This document shows, one piece after another, positions 7,714 through 17,797 of a DNA stretch of 29,384 nt. The position numbers and the translations under genes were made by a program. The notes under the pieces are model-generated. The model saw only the letters and a list, made by a program, of their open reading frames with translations. It was not told the DNA's origin and searched no databases. The DNA comes from Thermomucor indicae-seudaticae (Eukaryota; Mucoromycota; Mucoromycetes; Mucorales; Lichtheimiaceae). The stretch spans positions 1 through 29,384 of the forward strand of contig JSYX01000424.1 of the NCBI GenBank assembly GCA_000787465.1, written 5' to 3'. Position 1 is the first letter of the stretch, and every line of letters begins with the position of its first letter.

Positions 7714-10700
7714 ATGACAACTTCAAAATACCAGGAGTCCATTAAAGAGCTCTCTTCAGCAGACGACACGAAGCGTCTAAAAGCTTTGCGGTTCATCAAA
7801 AACTCTGTGATCGGAAACAAAACGAAAAAGGACCTTTACATTAAGCTCGGAGTTGTTCAGAGGTTCGTCATGGCTTTCGCTTCTACTACTATTATGCACT
7901 CATCTCACTTGTACTTAGGTTGGTCGACTACCTTTCGTTACCGGACGATCCCCGCTCAAACCCATTGAAGATCCAAGCGGTTACAGTACTTGGAAGCATT
8001 GCTTACGGCAAGTAGTTCCCAAAGAGACGATCCCGCCAAAAAAAAAGAACTAACGAAATAGAAAATCTCCTAAAGGCCGGGAGGAAAATGTTGAAGCTGT
8101 TGTTTCAGCTGGAGCCATCAGTCCACTCTTGGACGCACTTGCACCACCACCTAATGTAGCCATCGTCGACTTTATACGCGAAAATCGCAAATTATTAGAG
8201 GCCACCACGCGAGCATTAAAATCTATCTTCACTTGTCCGAAAACGCCCAAAGACGACATATTTACGGTAAGTCGATTTTTCGGCCAGCAAGCATGACGCA
8301 TGGTTGGTTAGCTTATGTGTGTCTGTATATGAACATAGGAAACGCATCTAGCATCCATCGTAGCATTACTCGACGCTACTTCTACGCACTTGAGCCAGCA
8401 AGGACGTCCGAATGCCTCGTCGGAAAGTTTATCGTTTGCGATGATCGCAGAATCGACGGCGTCCCTGTTGGCCAAGTGTTGCGATACCCAGGAGCAGCAG
8501 ATGCAACTGGCGTCGGCTGGCGTTATTCACCCTTTGATCAACCTCTTGTATTCGGGTCACATCAAGGTAAACTTTGTCCTTTTGTACATTATCAGTAGGA
8601 AATTGTCGGACCGCTAAGCGAAAGGAAAAAATAGGTGCAAGAGGCGGCACTGGATGCTTTGGCAACGTTATCCCGCGAAAACAGCGAACTCGGAGAGATC
8701 ATCATTAATGATAAGCGTATGTAGAGTGAATTCTGGGGTATTCGATATCAAATGCCCTGACAGGTCGTTTGGTAGCGACGGGCTCCAACCAGTTAACAAC
8801 GGCTACTATGCTTGACTTTGTCAAAGATACGAGTCCAAACGTGCGATTGATTGCAGCAACATGGTACTTGTCAACACAATATCTCTCTCGCTTTTTTTTC
8901 CAGCAATGCTCAGCAACATCCTCTTAGTTTAACAAATTTATACCGCACTGGCGTCTTTTCGGAACCTTTCAATGAGATTGTGCTCGTCGTTCTTCCAGCA
9001 TTGGTGAAGCTCCTAAAAGAAAGTTCTGGCGACATTCAGGAGAGAGCACCGTTGGTATTAGCGGATCTCGTGAAGGACAGTGAAGATATGCAGAAAGCGG
9101 CGTATGATGCGGACGCCATTCCGCGACTGGCAGAGTTATTGGCAAGTGTGTCGTCAAAGAGCACTGAGGAAAGTTCAGACGACAGGCTTGGAGTACCAGG
9201 TGTTGGTAGCATGGCCAAGAGAAAGGAAAAGATACGAGAGGTAAAACGCACATGACGAGTCGATGTGGGTCTATGGAGATTCGTCAGGTTCATGAAAGAA
9301 TTTCCTAGAATACTCTGATAGCTATTGCAGCAGCGACACTGTTGAAAGAAGAATGCCGCTCCCAGGTAATTGACGCGAAAATGCAGAGGATACTTGGACC
9401 AGTCGACGAATAATAACACGTCGCTCAGGCAATAAATGCCAAGGTCTTGCCGCATGTCGTCTCCGCTCTGCAAAGCCGTTACCCGCACGTCCGCTTAGCC
9501 GCTTGTCAATGTGCCAAATCATTGTCGCGAAGTGTCAGCAGCTTACGAACGAGCTTGGTTGACGCCGGCGTAGCCGCTCCGCTACTAAAGGTAATCGCAA
9601 CTGAAAGGTCAAGCGATCCAAAGATTTTTGTTGTTCGCGCTAAGTCGTTGTATAGCTTCTACACGATGAATCCAAAATTGTACAAGCTGCTGCTTGTGGT
9701 GCCTTGTGTAATTTGGCACTAGACTTTTCGCCCATGAAAAAGGTTCGGACGGTGCATTCGCGGAAAATTCCAAGAATACTAAGTGAAAAGTATAGAGCGT
9801 TATTGATGGCGGCGCTATCGAAAAGTTTGTCGAATATTCGCGATCAAACGATCCTAAGCTACAGCTGAATGGAGTATGGGCACTGAACAGCTTGCTATAT
9901 AAGGCTGATCTGTCAGCGAAAAAGGCGGTGATGAAGGCATTAACGTATGATGCACTTATTGAGCTTCTCCATGATCCTAATCCTGCTATACAAGAGCAAG
10001 CGCTGGAGATTGTACGAAACCTGGCTTGTGGGCAGCAAGAGGTATTACATCACCGCTGGGCATGGGGGCATCTACCTCCGAAAGAACGGGTGCTCATGCA
10101 AGCGTATAATAGGACATTGAGGACGTAATTGAGGGCATAGGAAAGGATGACCTGCTGGATGTGTTAGAGAGCAAGCTACAGGTTACATCGAATATGGGTC
10201 TTGATGGCGAAGACAGCACAACCATGACGTCGGCAAGTCGCAGAGGAAGGAAGAATTCTCCAGTCATCTAATTGCGCTAACTCTGATATTGGACAGATTC
10301 TCGAACCAGCGTTGTATATTGTGATCAATATGTGTAGCAGCTACGATGCACCAAGGACGCTCTTGATGAGTCGGCCTAACATTGTAAACAGCGTCATACA
10401 TCATTTGGTATGTGTGGCCAAAGCAGACATTTGACATAGTCTTCAAAGTAGGCAATGCTTATTGGGTATGGAATTCTAGTCCCACGAGTCCCAGGCTATC
10501 CGAGTGGCTGCAGTATGGTGTATCATCAATTGGACGTGGGTTGCAGATGGGGAGGACGAAGATGGTAGGTTAAAGAGTGGGCTATGTACGGAGGTAGCGG
10601 AAGCGCTTATACTTTCATATTTTATAGCATTAATAGAGCGCATTAACCGACTGAAGGCTCTGGGAGTCGAACAAAAATTAAAAGCCATGGAGAGAGACCC

Positions 10701-10764
10701 CAGCAGGGATGTTCGGGATCGGGTCCGGACGGCATTGGATCAACTCACGAGTTACAGTCCTTAA
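7714..10764 (+). CDS. GID5: Armadillo-repeat subunit of the GID/CTLH ubiquitin ligase (GID5/Vid28, ARMC8)
   Basis: Scaffold of the GID/CTLH E3 ligase, which degrades gluconeogenic enzymes and other targets; in yeast Gid5 holds the substrate receptor Gid4. I assemble 15 exons: 7714-7862, 7919-8007, 8076-8266, 8339-8566, 8635-8716, 8764-8863, 8904-9240, 9309-9365, 9429-9590, 9656-9742, 9796-10041, 10113-10232, 10297-10407, 10480-10564, 10628-10764. The frame is open for 726 residues, near the 673 of human ARMC8. Repeated ARM helices are visible throughout (SIAYGREENVEAVVSAGAIS, AAACGALCNLALDFSPMKK, LNGVWALNSLLYK, IRVAAVWCIINWTW). Introns 2 and 12 appear to be GC-AG with donor GCAAGT. The last acceptor is 10627 or 10636. 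The start is the first Met of the ARM-like frame. The fold and family are clear; subunit identity rests on the C-terminal ARM pattern. Confidence 0.85.
8008..8075 (+). other. GC-AG intron in GID5
   Basis: Only the donor GCAAGT at 8008 joins to the acceptor TAAAG at 8071-8075 so that the frame reads AYG|REENVEAVV. A GT donor two bases later breaks the frame. A good branch site, CTAAC, lies near 8051-8055. Confidence 0.7.
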
Positions 10765-11042
10765 AGAACCATTGTTTTTTCTTAGCTTCCTCCACTGTAC
10801 ATCCTCATCATCTGCTACTTTACCTATGCATGTAATGTCTCCACACCTTTAGACCTTCTGATTCGACACTCCATAATAAAAAAAAAGCTTGACGCTTTTT
10901 GACGTCAGGCAGCCCCTGCGACCAGAAGAGGTTGGTGTGTTATCGCGTGCGCTCGCGTTTGAAACTCCGGTTGTCTTTTTTTTTTTTTCGTTTTGTTTCA
11001 GGTTTCCGGGTAATAAGTCCCCTTTTGCAAATTTTTTTTGCA

Positions 11043-12575
11043 ATGTCCTTTGTCCTGCAGCCCATTGCGTGGGTTACTGGCATTCCAGAGCCTACCCTCC
11101 GGCTTTTGACGACGATATGTCTGGCATACCCGGTGGCGCGTGCGTACAATCGCATGTATATGTGTGACAGCAGCAGCAGCAGCGGCAGCGAAGGAAGAGG
11201 AGGAGTTGTTTCGGCCGCCATGGTCAATGAACGCAACATGTTTATTTTAATCTCTGGCCTTGGGTTATCCCTATTTTTCAATGGCTCGAGCATACTGCAC
11301 TCGCTGGCGACCGTGACGCTGAGCTACGTGATGCTGTACGCCAGCGATCGGTACCTGCACAGCCGACGGATCGGCACGATAGGCGTGTGGATCTTGAACG
11401 GGCTGTATTTGCTGTGCGGGTACCTTGCCAAGAACAGCAGCGACGAGTACGATATCTCGTGGACCATGCCGCAGTGTATCCTGTGTCTCCGGCTCATGGG
11501 TTTCAGCTTTGACTTTTTGGACGGCGCGACGATCCAGCAACAAGGTTTAAACAACACCAGCCAAGAAGAAAAGAAAACGGCACGCCCCTTGTCGTTCTCA
11601 CACGACACGCCGTTGAAGGATCTGCCCGACTTCGCCGAGGTGCTCGCCTACTGCTATTTCCCGTCCGCGTTCCTGGTCGGCCCGCAGTTTTCGTTCTCGC
11701 TCTACAAGCGGTGGCTCACGCGTCCAGGCCAAAAGCCCGGCACGACGACGGCCGCCGCCGTGGAGCAGGAGGAGGCAGAAAAGGCACAGATGCGGTACGT
11801 GGCCCGTTGCGTCGGCCTCGCGATCCTGTACCTGGCCCTGCAGCAAGGCATCGGCGCTCGCTACTATCCGACATCGTACCTTCTGACAGACGCGTACAAG
11901 TCGCTCCCGATCCTCAAGCGCATCTGGATCCTGCTGGTCTCCGGCAAGTTTGTCTACAACAAGTACGTGGGCGTGTGGCTCCTGACCGAGGGCGCCACCG
12001 CCTATTTCGGCCTATCCTACGACGACGACGCTGACGCCGACGACGAACACCACCGTTTTGGCGGCCTCGCCAACGTGGCGCCGGCCCGACTCGAGACAGC
12101 CACCTCGATCGATCACGTGATTGGCGCGTTCAACATCAACACGAACCTCTGGGTCAAGTGCTACGTGTTCAAGCGGCTGCGGTTCCTGGGCAACAAGCAG
12201 CTGTCGCAGTTGGGCGCGCTGGCGTTCCTGGCGCTCTGGCACGGGTTCCACGTGAACTACTTTTTGACGTTCTTGACCGAGTTTCTGGCGACGGAATGCG
12301 AGCGGATTCTGCGGAAACGGTGGGTGCCCCTGGTCGAGCCCTGGATCAAGAACGACATGCGGTATCGGTACGCGTGGAAGGTCGCTGCGTGGTTGGCGTG
12401 CAGCGTCACTTGCGATTATGCGGTGATCCAGTTTGATCTGCTAAAGTTCGACAAGGCGTGGACAGCGTACAAGAACGTCTGGTTCTTTGGCCACCTCGCA
12501 CTCTTGGCTGTCCTGGTGGCGGATCGGGTTCTTTTGGGGCCTCAGACAATAATACCCAAAGTCAAAAAGAACTAG
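11043..12575 (+). CDS. ALE1: MBOAT lysophospholipid acyltransferase (ALE1/LPT1-like)
   Basis: Integral ER-membrane enzyme that transfers acyl groups from acyl-CoA to lysophospholipids (Lands cycle remodelling). It is a single open frame of 510 residues with no intron, unlike most neighbours. I start at ATG 11043 (MSFVLQPIAW, the family's usual beginning); the in-frame ATG at 10899 would add a Phe-rich stretch that runs over a T-tract and is unlikely. Seen in order: hydrophobic segments; a Ser/Gly-rich insert near residues 42-53; QQGIGARYYPTSYLL; FNINTNLWVKCYVFKRLRF, with the MBOAT Asn/Trp motif about residues 363-381; and LALWHGFHVNYFLTF with the catalytic His at residue 400. An Asp-rich loop (YDDDADADDEHH) precedes motif A. 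The C-terminus KVKKN fits the K-x-K-x-x ER-retrieval signal. Substrate preference cannot be read from the sequence. Confidence 0.9.
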   Translation: MSFVLQPIAWVTGIPEPTLRLLTTICLAYPVARAYNRMYMCDSSSSSGSEGRGGVVSAAMVNERNMFILISGLGLSLFFNGSSILHSLATVTLSYVMLYASDRYLHSRRIGTIGVWILNGLYLLCGYLAKNSSDEYDISWTMPQCILCLRLMGFSFDFLDGATIQQQGLNNTSQEEKKTARPLSFSHDTPLKDLPDFAEVLAYCYFPSAFLVGPQFSFSLYKRWLTRPGQKPGTTTAAAVEQEEAEKAQMRYVARCVGLAILYLALQQGIGARYYPTSYLLTDAYKSLPILKRIWILLVSGKFVYNKYVGVWLLTEGATAYFGLSYDDDADADDEHHRFGGLANVAPARLETATSIDHVIGAFNINTNLWVKCYVFKRLRFLGNKQLSQLGALAFLALWHGFHVNYFLTFLTEFLATECERILRKRWVPLVEPWIKNDMRYRYAWKVAAWLACSVTCDYAVIQFDLLKFDKAWTAYKNVWFFGHLALLAVLVADRVLLGPQTIIPKVKKN

Positions 12576-12778
12576 TTTTCTCACTCAAATTGTAGTATAG
12601 TATTTATTGTAAATTCCATAATAGAAGGCCCATATCAAATTTGAAACAAACAAAGAAGCGGTTGGTCTGTGTCACACAAAAAAAACCGCAGGGCAGGGCG
12701 GTCACACACACACAGCAGCCAGAATTGAACGTTGGCTCCGCTGCCGCTGCTGCCATGGCATGATTGATTTCCCTTTGT

Positions 12779-12794
12779 TTCTCTCTCTCTCTCC
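12779..12794 (+). promoter_or_regulatory. Pyrimidine (CT) tract before SSD1 start
   Basis: A (TC)n tract lies directly upstream of the proposed ATG at 12801. CT-rich tracts near transcription starts are common in fungal promoters and 5' leaders. A similar tract precedes the chitin synthase gene. Confidence 0.35.
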
Positions 12795-12800
12795 TGTATT

Positions 12801-15800
12801 ATGAATTCAGACAAAGTAAGTTTCGACAACTGGGGTGCGGTCAGAGCCGTGGGAAAAAGGTACTGACCACAAACAAGGGCAGCCGACGGTTTCGAAACGG
12901 CAACAACAACAGACCTGCGCCTAATTACCAGCAGCGATCTTCTCCACGTTTTCAACAGCAACAAGCAATGACGGCAGGGGGTCGAGGCTCACCGATGCGT
13001 AGCCAAACCACAAGCCGATCGACAAGTCGCAGCGTCTCACCTCATGGACGAGGTGGCGTCGGAGGTTTTTCACCACTTCAACAATACCAATCGCTTCCTG
13101 CTGATCCTTCAGCGGCGGCCACGTTTGATACGGCGAATGCCAGTTGGCGATCCTGGCGTCCGCCTGAAGAGTCGTCTCCGTCCATTTCTCATTCGGCCGC
13201 CAACCAAAGTCCAGCTGCGTCGTCTACTGCGTCTTCGTCAAAAGGTCCTGGTTTTGTCTACAATGCTGGCGGCGGCCCTCCTCCTACTACTCCTACTGCA
13301 CGTCCACTAGTACCACCACCACCACAAACAGGCAGCATGTGGACGGAAGATTGGGATGATAATGGAACAGGACAACCAGACGAAGACGACGACGACTGGC
13401 ACACAATCAACGACCCCAAAATGTTTACCATCCTTGAAACCAGTAAAAACAATCGGTATCTTTCGATAGAGGATATTGTGCCCAGTGAGCTGTTTTACAA
13501 GTCCTCCAAGAGCAAGAAAAAGACATCGCCTACGTTTCAGTCTCAACAACCACCACCACCACGGGTTCCGCAACAACAGCAACAACAATCACTACCACCA
13601 TCAAGGGTGTTGCCAAAGCAGCCACAGCCGGTTGTAAACAAGTTCGAGTCGCCATTCATGTATCCTCAGTTCCTGGGTGATCTTTCGCACGATCATTATA
13701 ATCAATGGGGCGATTTCAATGACAATCACCAGAAGCAGCGGAATCAAGGAGCAGCCAGACCACCACGAGATAATGGTAAGTCTTCAGTGAGGAAGGCAGG
13801 AGAGAGAGATCAAAGGAGTGTGTCTGCTGATCAATCGTCCCGCAAAAAAAGCAGGCATCGCCAAAGGATCTATACAGAGCAGCCCTGCTCGGCCTGAGGA
13901 CGTTCATCCGGACGACTATAACCCAAACAACCGACGCACCTTCTTTAGCCCATACTTGAGCGCCAAAGAGCTGGAATTACAACTGTCGGAGGGCACCCTG
14001 CTTCGGGGTGTGCTCAGGGTCAATCGCAGACGGAGATACGATGCCTATGTGACGACGGACGAATTGGATCATGATATCTACATTGGCGGCGAGCGAGACA
14101 GGAATCGAGCGTTTGACGGGGACGTGGTCGCGGTCCGGTTGACGGATCCAGACTTGGCGTGGAAGAGAAGAAAGGAGATCGAGCAAAGGCGATGGGCCAA
14201 GCTTCAACAACAACAGCAGGCGGATCATGATGAAGCGATATCCGACATGGATTATTACGATGTGGATGAGGAGGACGATGAAGAGGATGAAGAAGAAGAC
14301 GAAGATGATGAGGAAGACGCCAAGCCAAAATATGCAGGCCAAGTGGTGGGCATCTTGGATCGGCCGACTGAACCGATTTTTGTCGGGTAATAGAACGAGG
14401 CCCGTTCTTTATTAGATACCTTTTTTGCTGACGACTGATCAATTTTAGCACGGTGTTTACTGAGAATAATGATACGACAAGGGACAACGGCAATATGGCA
14501 GCAGCAGAGTATGCCAGAAAGTCGCCGCAGTTTGTGTTCCGGCCTTTGGATAAGCGCGCCCCCTTGTTCCTCATCCGCAACTACCCGACCGATATGCTTG
14601 CGCAGCATGGATGGACCGGAAATGAAGAGTGGCTCAACAAAAGGCTGATGGTGGTAAGGTTTTGGATGGTGGAAATAAAGTTGCATGCGCGCGCACGCGC
14701 CCAGCTGATGATGATGATGATATTAGCTCAAGGCAACACGGTGGCCGATTACACTGGCCCGACCGATCGGGCAGCTCCTGCGTGTGTTGGGCGATGTGGG
14801 TGACTTGCGTGTGGAAAACGAGGCGATTCTGGCGGATTGTGGGATCAAAGTCGAGCCTTACAGCAAAGAAGCCCTGCAGGCGTTGCCGCCCACGCCATGG
14901 CAGATACCCGCTGGCGAAATTGCAAAAAGAAGGGATTTGCGGAGCACGCGAGTGTTTACGATCGACCCCGTTACGGCGAAAGGTAAGAGAGAGGAGCAAG
15001 TTCGTTTGCGCGCAAAGTCCCAAGCTCATGGTGGGTCATGGATAGACTTGGATGATGCGCTCCATATCAAACGACTGGATGATGGCAACTTTGAAGTGGG
15101 CGTGCACATTGCGGACGTGTCCTATTTCGTCAAGCCGCATACGCCCTTGGACACCGAAGCACGCGAGCGTGGATCGAGCACGTACCTGGTGGACCGCGTG
15201 ATTCCCATGTTGCCCAAAGTGCTGTGTGAAGATGTCTGTAGCTTAAACCCAGGAGAGGACAAGTAAGAAGAGCTGGGGAAAATGGCAAGTGTCTGCGTTC
15301 GTCGACTGACTGACATGGTTTTGTGTGTTATTAGGTTGACGTTTTCGATCATTTGGAAGATGGATCCTGAAGGTTTTGTGCTGAATACCTGGTTCGGCAA
15401 GACCATTATAAGGTAGGCAAGCAAGTCGCGTCTTCCAACGACCCCTAAGCTTACCGCGTATTCCCCCCAATCGAGGTCCTGCGCCAAGCTCTCCTATGAC
15501 GATGCACAGAGCGTGATCTGGGGTCAACCGTTGCCCTACGGTGTCTCGATTACAGACCACACCGCGCAAGAAGTCGAGCAAGACATCTTGGATCTGGCCG
15601 CGTTGGCCCGACACAAGCGCAGGCGGCGGTTTGAGAATGGCGCTCTGGCACTGCAGTCGATCAAGCTGACGTTTGCGCTGGACGAGAACGGAGAGCCGGA
15701 ATCGGTGTCGGTGTACGAGAGTCAAGAAGCGAACCAGCTGGTCGAAGAGTTTATGCTCCAAGCCAACATTAGTGCGGCCCAAAAGATCTGTAGCCGGTTT

Positions 15801-16925
15801 CCGAATGAGGCGCTTTTGCGGCGGCATCCTGGACCGATCCTTCGTCGACTGGTGAGTAGTCAGTGTAGCTGTGTGGATCAGTAAGAAACAACCACTAAGA
15901 CAGGCAGGGGCGATATTTAGAATCAATTTATTGAGAGAGCAGCAGAACTTGGATTCAAGATTGACGGAGAAACGGGTGGTCGATTACACAAATCGTTTGA
16001 GCAAATCGAAGATGGGGCCGTCAAAGACGTGTTGCTCGCACTTGCGATTAAACCGATGCAGAGAGCCAAATACTTTTGCTCTGGCACATTGGACATGAGC
16101 AAGTTTGTTCATTATGCACTGAACGAGCCTCTTTATACCCATTTCACATCACCGATTCGGCGATATGCTGATATCCTTGTGCATCGACAACTGCAGGCGG
16201 CTCTGGAGACCAACAGTAAGTCATTAGGAATTGGCCGGGGCGAAATTTCTTTTTTTTCTCATCCTCATCATTATGATGTGTTTGTTATAGGTAAAAAGAC
16301 ATTCAGTCAAAAGATGGTACAAAGGATAGCCTTCCAGTGCAACTACTGGAAAGAACGAACGCGGAATGCTCAGGACATGAGTATCCATCTCTACCTGGCA
16401 CGCTACCTTTCCAAGAGTGCCGGGGCCAGCGGGATGGTTGTGAGGACAGGCGTCGTGATGACGGTGCACATGCAAGCGGTGGATGTGTATGTGCCAGAGT
16501 ACGGCTTGGAACGAAGGATCCACGTGGAAGAGTTGCCATTGGAACGGTACGAGTACGAGAGCGAAAACGCGGCCCTGACGCTGTACTGGAAACGCGGCGC
16601 GGTGGTGAACATGGAGACCCAGCTCAATCGTGCTTATGGAGGAGCAGGAGGACGGACGAGGAACAGAAAACGGAATCATAACGGAGCACAGCAGCAGCAG
16701 CAGCAGAATCAATATGAAAGCAATACGTACGAGACCAGCGGTCCGAGAGAAAGAAGACGAGAGACGATCAAGATTCCCCGACGCATTCTGGTACCATGTA
16801 CACTGGATAGCGTACAAGCTCGACAGTCGTTATCGGTGTTCTCCACGCTGGATGTCGGATTGCAGGTCAATAGTGAGCGGTCGCCTCCTTATATTAACCT
16901 CTATCCTCTTAATCCTTTTGCATAA
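12801..16925 (+). CDS. SSD1: Ssd1/Dis3L2-type RNase II family protein with intact active site
   Basis: RNA-binding protein of the Dis3L2/Ssd1 branch of RNase II; yeast Ssd1 controls cell-wall mRNAs. Ten exons: 12801-12815, 12860-13775, 13855-14386, 14449-14653, 14727-14982, 15046-15262, 15335-15412, 15476-15851, 15921-16215, 16291-16925; 1174 residues. The N-terminus is disordered, rich in Gln, Ser and Pro. Cold-shock domains follow ([33 protein letters not shown]), with an acidic Asp/Glu tract at 14262-14325 inside them. The RNB domain has [17 protein letters not shown] with Asp 636, 642, 644 and 645, spaced as in E. coli RNase II (201, 207, 209, 210), and [12 protein letters not shown] with Arg 945/946. 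The C-terminus [14 protein letters not shown] is Ssd1-like. Yeast Ssd1 has lost catalysis, but this protein keeps the residues. The first exon (15 bases, 44-base intron) is uncertain; translation could start elsewhere in 12764-12968. Confidence 0.88.
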
Positions 16926-17194
16926 TGCCTTTTTTTGTACATTCCCTTCTTCTACCTTGTCCATTATATGAAAGTAGCTATGACCCCTCCCCACCACCAC
17001 CCCTAGACCCATGTATGCCCCCACCTCTCGATTAACATGTAATTCCACGACAGTAACACGATTTATATTTTTTTTTTCTATCGACCTGTTGGTTAAAAAA
17101 AGGGGTCGGACTTTGAAGATAGTGGGAAGGACTAAGAGCTTGGACGGTTCGAGAGAGTACAGATTCCCTCCTTTCTGATACGGTCTGTTGAAGA
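16926..17194 (+). promoter_or_regulatory. SSD1 3' end and RPL37 upstream region
   Basis: 269 bases shared by the end of SSD1 and the start of RPL37. It holds A/T runs (17069-17101) but no certain TATA box or poly(A) signal that I could assign. Confidence 0.3.
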
Positions 17195-17742
17195 ATGGTA
17201 CGTACGTGAGGAGGAAATGCATAGGACGAAAGACAGATGGATGAGTGAATGAATGGATGGATGGATGGAAAGAAAGAACTAAAGCAGCACGTGCATCTAT
17301 ATATATAGACCAAGGGTACGACTTCGTTCGGTAAACGTCAGACCAAGACGCACACGCTGTGCCGTCGTTGCGGCCGACGCGCCTACCACAAGCAAAAGAA
17401 GACCTGCGCCAGCTGCGGTTACCCGTCCGCCAAAATCCGTTCCTGTACGTAAATGACTGGTCTTTAATGCGATGATGCATGGCAAACAGAATTCTAATGG
17501 ACGAAATTATAAAAAGACAACTGGTCTGTCAAGGCCAAGCGCAGAAAGACCACGGGTACCGGCCGCATGCGTCATTTGAAGCTTGTCCACCGTCGTTTCC
17601 TGAACGGTTTCCGCGAAGGTTAATATCTATTTCTTTCATTGTCGATGCTACAACACCCAATGACTGACTGACAATGCAAAAACGAAAACCAGGTACTCAG
17701 GCAAAGAAGCAGACCAAGCCCGCTGATGCTGCTTCTGCTTAA
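17195..17742 (+). CDS. RPL37: 60S ribosomal protein L37 (eL37)
   Basis: Zinc-binding protein of the large ribosomal subunit, near the exit-tunnel rRNA. Four exons: 17195-17197, 17309-17444, 17517-17618, 17693-17742, giving 96 residues against 97 in human. The first exon codes only the ATG: GAAGAATG|GTACGTACGT is the donor and TATATATAG|ACCAAGGGT the acceptor, restoring the family start MTKGT. Zinc ligands Cys19, Cys22, Cys34 and Cys37 are present (CRRCGRR and [10 protein letters not shown]). Basic tail [17 protein letters not shown] is conserved. The last intron uses the weaker donor GTTAAT. The 3' end faces COG4 with 55 bases between stop codons, so the transcripts probably overlap in antisense. 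Confidence 0.95.
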
Positions 17743-17797
17743 ATCAGTTAACAATGCCGAATAAAAACAGCTTGTTTGATTGAGCCAATGTGAATGA

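Noticed and set aside
10263..10296. GT donor at 10263 for GID5 intron 12
   Set aside because: The intron would be only 34 bases. The GCAAGT donor at 10233 is in phase, gives 64 bases and matches the other GC donor in the gene. RNA data could reverse this.
10899..11042. Upstream in-frame start for the MBOAT enzyme
   Set aside because: It adds 48 residues over a long T-run (poly-Phe) with no family counterpart, whereas MSFVLQPIAW at 11043 matches the usual beginning.
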